NCBI GenBank assembly: GCA_029856125.1
Contig: JAHQWJ010000036.1
Coordinates: forward strand, 1-46,156
DNA length: 46,156 nt
Source of the DNA: Promethearchaeia archaeon
GTDB taxonomy: Archaea; Asgardarchaeota; Lokiarchaeia; Sigyniarchaeales; SOKP01
Direction: 5' to 3'
Made by a program: the position numbers and the translations under genes
Part shown: piece after piece, positions 9,436 through 17,791 of the stretch
How the letters are laid out: the number at the start of each line of letters is the position of its first letter
Position numbering within the stretch: position 1 is the first letter of the stretch
The notes under the pieces: generated by a model
What the model saw: the letters and a program-made list of their open reading frames with translations, nothing else
What the model was told of the DNA's origin: nothing
The model's database searches: none

Positions 9436-9508
9436 GTGCCCATGGGAGATATTTACTCATCGATTTTTAGTCCTAAAACTACTCTCGTAAATACACTATA
9501 ATGGGCAC
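9436..9508. ncRNA. Nested hairpin element, candidate structured RNA
   Basis: A 73-nt segment folds into three stacked stems: GTGCCCAT (9436-9443) with ATGGGCAC (9501-9508), TATTTAC (9450-9456) with GTAAATA (9487-9493), and TTTTA (9465-9469) with TAAAA (9474-9478). All three are perfect and nested, separated by internal loops. On the plus strand an ACA at 9507-9509 follows a 6-bp lower stem, and 13 nt separate it from the second stem, which resembles the layout of an H/ACA guide RNA. I see no clear kink-turn and no T-arm sequence, so a tRNA is excluded and the H/ACA idea is weak. It lies between two minus-strand genes. It could instead be a terminator or leader structure. Confidence 0.35.
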
Positions 9509-9531
9509 AAAGAATGTATAGGAAAGGTAGT

Positions 9532-10179
9532 TTAAATAGTCTCTGAGTGTTTTCTTAACATATCTTCGTTCGTTTTTCCCATTTTAATTGCGAGCTCAGC
9601 GATTATGGCATCCAAATATACGAAAGCAGCTATCTCGAACATAGTTCCTTCAGGAGTAAGAATTGCGGTATCGTCGTGAAGATCGACCTTATCTCTTTTA
9701 GTACGACCCTTCAGCTTTATAGTAATATCAGCAACTCTCCCTATAATAGTCTCGGGATGGGAAGTAATTGAAATTATACCAGATGGTTTAGCTGTATTCA
9801 CATAATTTTTGAGAAGACTTACCACGATCGAGGTTGTTCCCGATCCAGACAAAACTATTAAAACATCCTCGTTTGTTAGCGCAGGTATTGACCCTAAATT
9901 AGTAACCATATAAACATCTGCTCCTAGGTGGACCAGCCTTGTCGCAAAGCATTGTAAAATAAAAGCAGAGCGCCCACTTGCTAATAGGAAGAATTTTCTC
10001 TTCTTTACTAACCCATCGTAGACCATGTCGATAAATTTCTTAGTATGTGAAAAATGTTTAGTTTTGCTTAAATGTTCCATGTTGTCTCGAAGGTTTCCAA
10101 GTATCACATCCATAGATTGAAATAAAATCTCTCTTTCTTTTCCATTAAGCTTCTGTTCACTACTAACTTTATCAGCCAT
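9532..10179 (-). CDS. hxlB: 6-phospho-3-hexuloisomerase (SIS domain)
   Basis: Interconverts D-arabino-hex-3-ulose-6-phosphate and fructose-6-phosphate in the ribulose monophosphate pathway, which many archaea use backwards to make ribulose-5-phosphate. The 215-residue protein is a single SIS domain with LLASGRSAFILQ, HLGADVYMV, VLSGSGTTSIVV and the family-specific TPEGTMFEIAAFVYLDAII near 174-192, followed by a helix with MGKTNEDMLRKH. Length and motifs match the archaeal enzyme. The partner hexulose-phosphate synthase gene is not in the window. The start is the ATG at 10179. A 352-nt gap to the propeller start holds the structured element, so the two genes are probably not a tight operon. 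Confidence 0.9.
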   Translation of the reverse strand: MADKVSSEQKLNGKEREILFQSMDVILGNLRDNMEHLSKTKHFSHTKKFIDMVYDGLVKKRKFFLLASGRSAFILQCFATRLVHLGADVYMVTNLGSIPALTNEDVLIVLSGSGTTSIVVSLLKNYVNTAKPSGIISITSHPETIIGRVADITIKLKGRTKRDKVDLHDDTAILTPEGTMFEIAAFVYLDAIIAELAIKMGKTNEDMLRKHSETI

Positions 10180-10338
10180 ATCAAATCAAAAATCTTTTAT
10201 TTTGAGTATATGTTAATTAAGTTGAGATTTAAAAAATACATTTTGGTTAATAATATTTTTAATTGAAATATTATAAATTCCTACTATCAAGGAATTGATT
10301 TCAGGTTATTATAAGCTATTGCTACAAAGCAGTTTATT

Positions 10339-10352
10339 AAAAAAAAAAAAAA
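10339..10352 (-). terminator. Poly-T terminator (minus strand)
   Basis: Fourteen consecutive A on the plus strand give a 14-nt T tract on the minus strand, about 18 nt past the stop of the 69-residue membrane protein. It probably ends the unit that starts with the membrane hydrolase at 12574. Confidence 0.55.
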
Positions 10353-10370
10353 GTTAAATAATAGATTACT

Positions 10371-10580
10371 TCACGCTTTCTTTTTGCGGAACCACAATAA
10401 TACAAATAAGGCTGGAGTTGCAACTGTAAAAAGTATCGCTAGAATTAAGTAAAACAAGTTTGCAGTGTGATCAGGGAATGTTGTATAAAAAAGCCACATA
10501 AGAATTGTTCCGGATAGACACATCCCAATAAGAATGCTAATTAGTTCCTCAAGGTCAAATTTTTCTTTTAAACTTGTCAT
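10371..10580 (-). CDS. Small two-helix membrane protein
   Basis: Unrecognised 69-residue protein. A charged N-terminus (MTSLKEKFDLEEL) is followed by two hydrophobic segments, about residues 13-32 and 41-64, and a basic RKKKA end, so a hairpin in the membrane with the C-terminus inside is likely. It begins 44 nt downstream of the membrane-bound hydrolase stop on the same strand, and a T tract follows it, so the two probably form one transcript. Its small size and position suggest a helper of the hydrolase, which is inference. Confidence 0.65.
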   Translation of the reverse strand: MTSLKEKFDLEELISILIGMCLSGTILMWLFYTTFPDHTANLFYLILAILFTVATPALFVLLWFRKKKA

Positions 10581-10624
10581 TTTATTTCCTCATAATTTAA
10601 GTTATGTTTTGTTTATAAAAAAAA

Positions 10625-12574
10625 TTATACGTAAGCAACTAAAGCAGTCATCTGGAACCATACTTGTATAGCAGCAAACATTATTGCACTAAGATAAATC
10701 CTTCCCGTTTGACGATAGAGGTTAATCGAAATGAAATAAGTTATAGCTAACGAAGGAATGCCACCCATTAACTGGATAATCATCATCCGGTTAACATCAC
10801 TAAGTCCCCATCCAACCATATTTGTCGATGTAAGTGCGCCTCCAAACCACTGTGGAGCATATTGAACTAGCATGACAACAACTAGCCCACCAAGCATCAG
10901 ATAACAATATTTGAAAAACCAGACCGTATGAGTTATATATGTGTTTTTGTATTCTTTCATTCTAAGTTGTCCGTACATATAGATTCCGGCATTTACTAAA
11001 GAGAAAAATAGTACTATTCCAAAGTAAGGCCAGAAATCAACTGCTCGTTGTAGGTCGCTAAATGTTTTCATCATCGTCCAGAATCCTCGAAATTCGACGT
11101 TTAAAAACGCTTGTGAAAGGAAGACTAAGCCATACATCCAGCCGAATAAAATTGCTGCTATCACGATTGTTTTGCTTATTATCCTTGGATTAAAAGCTTT
11201 CGTAGCTTTCTTTACTAAAGATAAGTCTGCTAATTCTTCTTTAGTACTGAAGGTTAACCCCACATCATGAAGCGAAATACTATCTCTACCTTTCCTCCAT
11301 TTAGTCAAAAGATACCAGACAGTCCACAATATGATACCTATAGTTGCATTCAGTAAGTACCAGTGCTCAAACCCGTTAGCGATCCCATGATTGAATACGG
11401 TATAATCACCAATTTTTGTGTCAAATAACCAATTATCTGAGAGACCATATCCTGGTATAAAGAACCAATAAGTAATTCCTGCTATGGCAGTGTTAACAGT
11501 TGCAACAATCCACCATGTTGACTTTTTAGGCGTATTTATTTTCTCTGGCATAGGTTGCCGAACTTCATTGAAATATTTAGTATTCATTAACAGGTAGGCA
11601 AGAGGTAGGATTGAGATAAGCGTTGCAAAAGCGGCAAGCATCCCAAAAATTTCAGATCCTAACCAAGTTTGCTTTGCTGGATCTGCAATAACCCAAGCTG
11701 CTGATTCACTCATACCTTGAAGTGCTTGTAGCATCCATGCAACTATTTCTGAGGTATGTTTAGGGCTCATAGTTATAGCCGGATGGCTTCCTATGTCATA
11801 AGATTCTCGTCTCGCTGTACCGTTGACAAAATCTACAGGTCCACCCCATAGATCAACAGTAGTATCAACAGCCATGGTTCCAGGAGCCAAGTGATATGTT
11901 ACATCCAATGCCGCTAAATTATCTGCAAGGTTCTCGGCAACCGTTTTCCCGTCCCCACCCCATTCTTCGTAGGAAGACCAAAGATGAAGTATGTTATTAA
12001 ACTTTGGGTCACCGTAATCTCCGAAGAGAAAACCAACGAAATTTGGTGTGAAAGCTTGAAGGGCAAGGGCTTTATGTTGAGGATATGCTGCAGCTATTTG
12101 CCGAGCTCTAATTTCACCCATAGAATGTCCGTAAATACCAGTATTGTTCTCATCGACGAATCGTAAATCCATAAGGTATTCATACGCAAGGAAGTAACTA
12201 TAAGGAATGTCGTCAACATCATATCCTCCAGAAGAATCTCCGTGTCCTAATTGGTCTAAAGCTAAAACTACAAATCCGGCTTTAGCCAATTCAATTGCTG
12301 CAGGACGTTGCACATCTTTGTCATTGTTGTAACCATGTAAACCCAGAATTCCAGGAGCAGGACTATCCGCAGTCGCACCGATCGGTCGATATAGTTTTCC
12401 AACAATTCTTTCTCCATCTTTATCATTAATATTGATAATTCTTACATCGATTGTCCCAAAATTATTTTGAAACGCGCTGGACATAATTGCGGAAAAAAGA
12501 ATTACAACAATCAAGACACAAAAAACTACAGCTGCTTTATTTTTTCTAAATTCTTTTAAATTTATTTTTAGCAC
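10625..12574 (-). CDS. Membrane-bound alpha/beta hydrolase
   Basis: A 649-residue protein with an N-terminal membrane anchor (about 14-33), an extracytoplasmic alpha/beta-hydrolase domain (about 45-300) and a C-terminal block of around seven or eight hydrophobic segments (about 310-649). The hydrolase part has the oxyanion region GLHGYNNDKD, the strand VLALDQLGHGDSSG and the nucleophile elbow GHSMG (Ser151); a histidine in SPKHTSEIVAW is placed for the triad. The domain resembles dienelactone-hydrolase or acetyl-esterase types; substrate unknown. The start is a GTG at 12574, which overlaps an AAAGGTG stretch. The next ATG in frame would remove the anchor. The small membrane gene follows. Confidence 0.75.
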   Translation of the reverse strand: MLKINLKEFRKNKAAVVFCVLIVVILFSAIMSSAFQNNFGTIDVRIININDKDGERIVGKLYRPIGATADSPAPGILGLHGYNNDKDVQRPAAIELAKAGFVVLALDQLGHGDSSGGYDVDDIPYSYFLAYEYLMDLRFVDENNTGIYGHSMGEIRARQIAAAYPQHKALALQAFTPNFVGFLFGDYGDPKFNNILHLWSSYEEWGGDGKTVAENLADNLAALDVTYHLAPGTMAVDTTVDLWGGPVDFVNGTARRESYDIGSHPAITMSPKHTSEIVAWMLQALQGMSESAAWVIADPAKQTWLGSEIFGMLAAFATLISILPLAYLLMNTKYFNEVRQPMPEKINTPKKSTWWIVATVNTAIAGITYWFFIPGYGLSDNWLFDTKIGDYTVFNHGIANGFEHWYLLNATIGIILWTVWYLLTKWRKGRDSISLHDVGLTFSTKEELADLSLVKKATKAFNPRIISKTIVIAAILFGWMYGLVFLSQAFLNVEFRGFWTMMKTFSDLQRAVDFWPYFGIVLFFSLVNAGIYMYGQLRMKEYKNTYITHTVWFFKYCYLMLGGLVVVMLVQYAPQWFGGALTSTNMVGWGLSDVNRMMIIQLMGGIPSLAITYFISINLYRQTGRIYLSAIMFAAIQVWFQMTALVAYV

Positions 12575-13012
12575 CTTTTTTTATTTAAATTTTTTGTATC
12601 TCATTTCTTAAAAGAAAAGAGACAAATATGGTTGGTTAGATTTGTATATAAAACTTGTTATTATAATAGTAAATCTACCCAATTCTAATATTCTATATAA
12701 CGAGAGGGAGATAAGGTGTAAATTAAAACTATCCTATTTTTAGTTACAATTTCCAACAAATATTCAAACATTGTTTCATTTTGAAACCCTAAATAACAAA
12801 CAGAGAGTCTTGTAGCTCAATTTTTTCTAAACCTTTTTAGACTTGTTTGTAACAAATTATTAATGTACAATTAAATAAATTTCTTTTATAAAATCTTTAA
12901 AATAAATTTTCTCCACTCTAAAAATCACTCTTTAAAAAATAACTTTATTTCTAGAGAATAAAAAATAAATAAGAATTTGATGATATTGTACAATAGTAAA
13001 CATAAATAAACG
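12575..13012. other. Divergent intergenic region with palindromes
   Basis: A 438-nt AT-rich spacer between the divergent membrane hydrolase and the QueG-like gene. I find no credible small gene. It holds several short inverted repeats: GTTTCA-TTT-TGAAAC (12773-12787), TTTGT/ACAAA near 12845-12855, and two TGTACA-centred palindromes (12862-12872 and 12985-12994). The layout suits promoters with operators for one or both genes. Confidence 0.5.
12985..12994. promoter_or_regulatory. Palindrome ATTGTACAAT, candidate operator
   Basis: A perfect 10-bp palindrome 18 nt before the start of the QueG-like gene. A related AATGTACAATT lies about 120 nt further upstream. The pairing with a start site suggests a repressor site. 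No regulator gene is recognisable nearby. Confidence 0.3.
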
Positions 13013-13942
13013 TTGAGATTAATCTTGAAAGATATATTAATGGAATTTTTAAAAGAAAAATTTGAGAGCAGTGAACTTAACCGCCTTCCTGAGAAATATG
13101 GAGGTGGAAAAATTTTCTCTCAACCTTTAGTTGGTGTTGCTCAAGGTAATGACCCTATTTTTTTAAAATTTAAAGAGATTGTAGGATATGAACATTATAC
13201 ACCCTTGGAAATGTGGTTAGCTAGTGGCCAAAAACAATTACCCACATCAAATCTTAATATTGTCTCTATAGTATACCCGTTTACTGATGAGATTAGAAAG
13301 AAAAGTGTAACTCCAATTAAATTAGCAAAAATGGTTTTACCCGCAGAGATTTACTCTATTGCCAGGAATTTTGCTAAAGATTTTAGAAATTATATAATGG
13401 AGCAAACAGTTGAATTTTTACATAATAAAGGGTATAACGCTATTTCTGGAAAACTTAGCGAGGCTTATACTTTAGTTGCAAAAAAAGATTTCTATTCTAC
13501 ATGGTCTGAAAACCATGTTGCTTTTGCCGCAGGATTAGGGACATTTGGATTACATGAGGGCTTGATTACCAACCTAGGTTGCAACATTCGATTAGCTTCG
13601 GTGATTACAGATGCGCCACTTAAAGTTACTCCTAGAAGAAGTGATGAACCTTATGCAAATTGCTTATATTATGCTAAGGCTACTTGTAGAGAATGTGCAA
13701 AAAATTGTCCTGCTAATGCGATTACTGAAAAAGGCTATAATAAAACAAAATGCAATAAATATCGTAATAAAGTCGCAAGAGAGATGGTACCTCGCCTTAA
13801 ACCAATTCTTAAAAAATACAATCGTCGAATTAATTGGAAATACAAAGCACAAAATTATCCTGTGGGCTGTGAGCTATGTCAATTTGGAGTAGAATGCATG
13901 GATAAAAATCCTATGATCCGACACGATTTAGATTTCGATTGA
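13013..13942 (+). CDS. QueG-like double 4Fe-4S protein
   Basis: An iron-sulfur protein related to epoxyqueuosine reductase and reductive-dehalogenase C-terminal halves. After an N-terminal alpha/beta region comes AAGLGTFGLHEGLITNLGCN (175-194), a motif of this family, then a first cluster site TCRECAKNCP with a later KCNK cysteine, and a second site GCELCQFGVEC. That arrangement predicts two 4Fe-4S clusters. At 309 residues it is close to QueG but lacks features by which I could assign the corrinoid site, so a queuosine role is not certain. The reported start is TTG at 13013; an in-frame ATG at 13040 is an equally good alternative. Palindromes in the upstream gap may control it. Confidence 0.7.
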   Translation: MRLILKDILMEFLKEKFESSELNRLPEKYGGGKIFSQPLVGVAQGNDPIFLKFKEIVGYEHYTPLEMWLASGQKQLPTSNLNIVSIVYPFTDEIRKKSVTPIKLAKMVLPAEIYSIARNFAKDFRNYIMEQTVEFLHNKGYNAISGKLSEAYTLVAKKDFYSTWSENHVAFAAGLGTFGLHEGLITNLGCNIRLASVITDAPLKVTPRRSDEPYANCLYYAKATCRECAKNCPANAITEKGYNKTKCNKYRNKVAREMVPRLKPILKKYNRRINWKYKAQNYPVGCELCQFGVECMDKNPMIRHDLDFD

Positions 13943-14053
13943 ATTAATACGTTCGGAAAAAAAAGATGAATTTATCTTAGTGTCAATTAAAAACTGTTAA
14001 AAAAAGTAAGAAAAAAATAAAAAAAATATTTAATCTAATGCGAAAAATGCTCT

Positions 14054-14272
14054 CTATTTGTATTTAATTGATAATAATAGGTCATTCTTCGTGATTTTCT
14101 TCCTGTTAGCGTGCATGGTGAAAGCTCGAGCTTGTTCAGTTAAACCAGTAGCAGTCTTTTCGAGATGGTCAATTAAAAGATCTACTGCGTTTCTTGCTAC
14201 GATGCTTGCGCCCTGTTGTTTCATTAATCTCCGGATAGGCGACCAGGCAAAGCTATGTTTCTTTTTAGCCAT
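14054..14272 (-). CDS. Archaeal histone
   Basis: A 72-residue histone-fold protein that packages DNA as a dimer or larger polymer. After a short basic tail (MAKKKHSFAW) come SPIRRLMKQQGASIVARNA (helix 1), a long helix 2 ending near EQARAFTMHANRKKIT, and NDLLLSIKYK (helix 3). The ALxxA-like helix 2 and the RKKIT loop are typical of archaeal HMf/HMf-like histones. The basic N-terminal tail is short. The start at 14272 is fixed by a strong Shine-Dalgarno GGAGG at 14282-14286. The gene stands alone, divergent from the proteasome gene across a 627-nt spacer. Confidence 0.92.
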   Translation of the reverse strand: MAKKKHSFAWSPIRRLMKQQGASIVARNAVDLLIDHLEKTATGLTEQARAFTMHANRKKITKNDLLLSIKYK

Positions 14273-14899
14273 TTTTTTATTCCTCCACTATTAAAATTTT
14301 TAAAGTTTTGATTTTTAATTTTTTTTATGTTTATAATTAAAGTTTCTTAGATAGTAATATATCCGAAGAGTTATTTAAATCTTTTGGCAATATGAGAAGA
14401 ACTTCAAGAATTTAGTGCATAAAAAATCACGACAAAAAAACTTGGTTTCAATATAACTGTTGGATTGTGTGATCATTCAATGGTTGATCAGTCGAAAAAT
14501 TTGAATTAACTTTTTTAGGATAAAAATAATTCAAATATCAAAATAGACTCTAAAATGTTTTAAATCGGTTTTATTATTCTTGATTGAGTTACTAAAAAAT
14601 TTTGAATTGAATCACATCATCCCCAATGAATGTCATGGTAAATTTTCAATGATCATACTAATTAAGTCATAATCAACCTAATTAATAAAAATTAGTTCCA
14701 AATAAGAAATTACACGATTAAACCTAATATGAAAAATCGATAAAATGATTTCAAGGATAATAAATCTTTATTTTTAGTAATTTTCTATAAAATGTTATAA
14801 TTTAAAACGAAAATTTTAATTAATTCTGAGTTTTTCTATAATTATAAGAAAGAACAATTAATTGTATCTTAAACTTATATTTTTGAAAAAGGTAATAAT
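14273..14899. other. Long divergent spacer between histone and proteasome genes
   Basis: 627 nt without a credible gene on either strand. It is very AT-rich. The histone-side end carries GGAGG at 14282-14286; the other end carries AAAAAGGT before the proteasome start. In between are three TGATCA palindromes (14470-14475, 14485-14490, 14650-14655), the first two 9 nt apart, and several TTGAATT/AATTCAA runs. I found no T-arm, C/D box pair or stable hairpin that would support an RNA gene. Confidence 0.5.
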
Positions 14900-15517
14900 A
14901 TGTCTCAACAAATTATGGTTCCAGGAGCAACAGCAGTAGGAATTAAGTGTAAAGACGGAGTAGTGCTAGGAAACGATCGCAGAGCGACGTGGGGTTACAC
15001 AGTTACTAATAAAACCACTCAAAAGCTATTCAAGATTACTGATAACGTCGGTATGGCTGCGTATGGATTAATTGGAGATTTTCAATTTGTTTCAAGAGTA
15101 TTGAAAGCTCAAGCTGCTCTATATGAATTAGACGCTCACGACAAAATTAATACAAAAAGCGTTGCTAAAATGCTTTCTAACATGTTATATTCTCGAAAGA
15201 TGGCACCCTTATACACCAATTTAATAATCGCTGGAGTAGACAAGGATGGGCCTCAAGTTTATACCTTAGATGGTCTGGGTTCTTTGATTCCAGAAGAATT
15301 TGGAGCTACAGGAACAGGAATGTTACTTTCAATGGGAATTTTGGAAGCGGATTACAAACCTGATATGTCTATCGAAGATGGAGTAAAACTTGTTGAAAAA
15401 GCGATAAGAAATTCAATAAAAAGAGACGCTATGTCTGGGAATGGAATTGATTTGCTTATCATAACGAAAGAAGGTGCGGAAGAAAGACGCATAGAAATTA
15501 AGGAATTAGGCGAGTAA
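14900..15517 (+). CDS. psmB: Proteasome beta subunit, atypical N-terminus
   Basis: A 20S proteasome beta subunit (205 residues). The core matches beta rather than alpha subunits: no alpha-type N-terminal helix, and GVVLGNDRRATWG, AYGLIGDFQFV, LSNMLYSRKMAP and GTGMLLSMGILEADY follow in order, with a late SGNGIDLLII. Active beta subunits are cut before a threonine in a G-T-T-x-V-G context. Here the segment reads PGATAVGI: aligned on VGI, the position of Thr1 is Ala10, although Asp26 and Lys42 match Asp17 and Lys33. It may thus be an unprocessed, inactive subunit like one of two Sulfolobus beta types, or use Thr11. SD-like AAAGGT precedes the ATG. A RING-type gene follows. Confidence 0.9.
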   Translation: MSQQIMVPGATAVGIKCKDGVVLGNDRRATWGYTVTNKTTQKLFKITDNVGMAAYGLIGDFQFVSRVLKAQAALYELDAHDKINTKSVAKMLSNMLYSRKMAPLYTNLIIAGVDKDGPQVYTLDGLGSLIPEEFGATGTGMLLSMGILEADYKPDMSIEDGVKLVEKAIRNSIKRDAMSGNGIDLLIITKEGAEERRIEIKELGE

Positions 15518-15625
15518 AACCTAATTTAATGATTCCTTTTTACTCTCATTTTTGCTAAAAATTTTATGCAATGGCATATTTTTCCAATTGTTATTTTATA
15601 TTGACTAAAATTAAGGTGATTTTCT

Positions 15626-17662
15626 TTGCGTCTGTTTAGCAATAACTTTAAGGGTTACAGAGAGGTAAAAGGATACAGTAAAGACGAAATTTTAAACGTG
15701 AAAAAAAAACTAACAACTATTAAATCTGAGCAAGAAGACTCTGATGAAATAGATGAATTTCTTAAATCTGAATTTAAAATTGATGTCTTTAATTTATATT
15801 CAGAGTATTACAACGAGATTAAATTATTTAGTGAATCTTACTTATTTTCCGATTCAAATAAAGAATATTTCTCATTGAAACAAGAAATCATAAACGAGTT
15901 GAAGTTAGTCTCAAGTAATTTAACAAATCTAAATTCTAATGGAAGGAACATTAAACGAATCATAAAGCATAACAAATTTTTAGATAATTTTTTACAAATT
16001 AGCAAAGAATTACAAATTAACATTAATGAATTTACTCCCATTCTGGAAAAAAAAATTCAAAAAATAAATAAATTCTACAAGAACAATACACTCTGTTGGG
16101 TTGAAGCAAATAAAATTAAAGATTTGTCCTTTAAATTAAACAATATTCCAAGCAATTTAGGGCAATGGGAAGAACTACAAGAACTGGAAGCATATTTACG
16201 AAGCTTAATCGAAGCCAAATCGGACAAAAAAATTAAATCTCGTAAAGATGTTTTGCTATCCTTTCATTTTAACGAATTACAAAGCTTTTTCTTAAGTAAA
16301 TCAGACGACAAGACAACAATTTATGACGATTTCATATATCTATTAAATATTAATGGAGTATTTGAAGATTTCGAGGGGGACAAGTTCGTAAATGTCTTGG
16401 AAAGGAAAGAAACGGTTGAGAAATTAAAAAAAAAAATGCGTCCAGTTATTCTCGAGTTAGTTAAAGATTTATTAGGAGAAACTTTAAAAGAAATCGAAGA
16501 GCTAGATCAGAAATACGATTTAAACGGTCAAGGAATTGGAAAATTAAATTTAGAGAGTATATTATCTCAGAAATTCAGTGAATTTCTCCCTAAAATAGTC
16601 GATTTATATTTTAAGGGATTGGATAAACAATTTCAAGTAGGGACAAATAATGTAAGCGATCCAGCGGAATTTGTAAAAATAATTAATTTAAATTACAAGA
16701 AAGTTGATGATTTCGCCACAAAAATAGACGAAATCGATACTTGGATAATGAAGTTTGATACAATTATAAAACCCTATACAAACATTACCGTTAATCTAAA
16801 GAAAACGCTAGCGAATATCGTTTCTGAAGTATTTCGGCGTAAAGAAGAGTATTTAAATTATTTGAATAACATTAAAGACGAGAGTTTTCGGGTAGATGTA
16901 AAAAGTTTTGTTGACACCAAGATTGCCGAGGTAAACAAAATGATCACCTCTTACGAAAACGAAACATCATTAATAATAAAAGAAGAATTACCTGAACTAA
17001 AACAAATTAGAGACCTTCTAAGTGATTATAAATTTAAAATAGACGAAATTAAAACTGAAGTATACAACAAATTAGAAGCGTATAAAGAGAATAACGTTGA
17101 TATTTATGCCACTATAAAACATTGGGAAGATAACTTTAATCGCAAGAAAAATCAGCTTTCTTTTTTATTAACAGTTTTAATGAATAAAATTTTTAAAAGT
17201 TTCAAGGACTTAATAGACACAGAATCCATTTTATTTGCAGAAATAACAGAGATAACTAAGCAGACTGAAAATTTCGAAGGATTACCCTTTAACTTTGCGT
17301 TGTCATCCTTTTTAGCCGACAAATTATCAGAAGATGAACTGAAAGAACGAATAACTGAGATTACCTCAAAAACAAATCAAATAACGTCAAGTTTAGGCCT
17401 ATATGAACTCGAACGTTCGAAGTTAGAAGAAATTTTAACTAATAAAGCTAAAGTGAGACAAGGCGTCTCAGTATCTAATGTTCAGTGTACGGTTTGTCAT
17501 AAAAATATAAACTTTGTTAAAGATAAGCTAATCACATGCCCTTTTTGCAGTTCAACCTATCATTATTTGTGCGTAGCAGACTGGCTTTCTAGGTATAATT
17601 CTTGTCCTATGTGCCAAAACACTTTTTTAGATCCTAATATAGGACTTTTCGAAACTGAATAA
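15626..17662 (+). CDS. Long helical protein with C-terminal RING-type zinc finger
   Basis: A 678-residue protein, mostly charged coiled coil or helical bundle (about 1-610), ending in a zinc finger. The cysteines follow C-x2-C-x13-C-x2-C-x4-H-x2-C-x10-C-x2-C (Cys621, 624, 638, 641, His646, Cys649, 660, 663). The second half, HYLCVADWLSRYNSCPMC, is very like RING-H2 fingers of ubiquitin ligases; the C4HC3 order also fits RING-CH or PHD fingers. The likely role is a RING E3 or a tether with a RING end (as in Vps11/Vps18). The TTG start at 15626 is supported by AAGGTGAT at 15613-15620. It follows the proteasome beta gene by 108 nt in the same direction. Confidence 0.75.
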   Translation: MRLFSNNFKGYREVKGYSKDEILNVKKKLTTIKSEQEDSDEIDEFLKSEFKIDVFNLYSEYYNEIKLFSESYLFSDSNKEYFSLKQEIINELKLVSSNLTNLNSNGRNIKRIIKHNKFLDNFLQISKELQININEFTPILEKKIQKINKFYKNNTLCWVEANKIKDLSFKLNNIPSNLGQWEELQELEAYLRSLIEAKSDKKIKSRKDVLLSFHFNELQSFFLSKSDDKTTIYDDFIYLLNINGVFEDFEGDKFVNVLERKETVEKLKKKMRPVILELVKDLLGETLKEIEELDQKYDLNGQGIGKLNLESILSQKFSEFLPKIVDLYFKGLDKQFQVGTNNVSDPAEFVKIINLNYKKVDDFATKIDEIDTWIMKFDTIIKPYTNITVNLKKTLANIVSEVFRRKEEYLNYLNNIKDESFRVDVKSFVDTKIAEVNKMITSYENETSLIIKEELPELKQIRDLLSDYKFKIDEIKTEVYNKLEAYKENNVDIYATIKHWEDNFNRKKNQLSFLLTVLMNKIFKSFKDLIDTESILFAEITEITKQTENFEGLPFNFALSSFLADKLSEDELKERITEITSKTNQITSSLGLYELERSKLEEILTNKAKVRQGVSVSNVQCTVCHKNINFVKDKLITCPFCSSTYHYLCVADWLSRYNSCPMCQNTFLDPNIGLFETE

Positions 17663-17791
17663 TTTAAATGCGATACTTAGATATGTCCCTAATTTTCTTC
17701 GAACTTGATAAAATCAGATATTTCCAGATCTCGAACTGAAATATCTGAATCAACATATAAAATCAATACGTGTTTCGGGAATTGGATGATT

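Noticed and set aside
9436..9508. 73-nt element as a tRNA gene
   Set aside because: Length and end pairing fit, but there is no T-arm sequence (GTTCRANTC) on either strand and the acceptor stem would be 8 bp followed by a single long arm.
13611..13892. Second frame of 93 residues inside the QueG-like gene
   Set aside because: Shadow of the iron-sulfur gene; the cysteine pattern belongs to the main frame.
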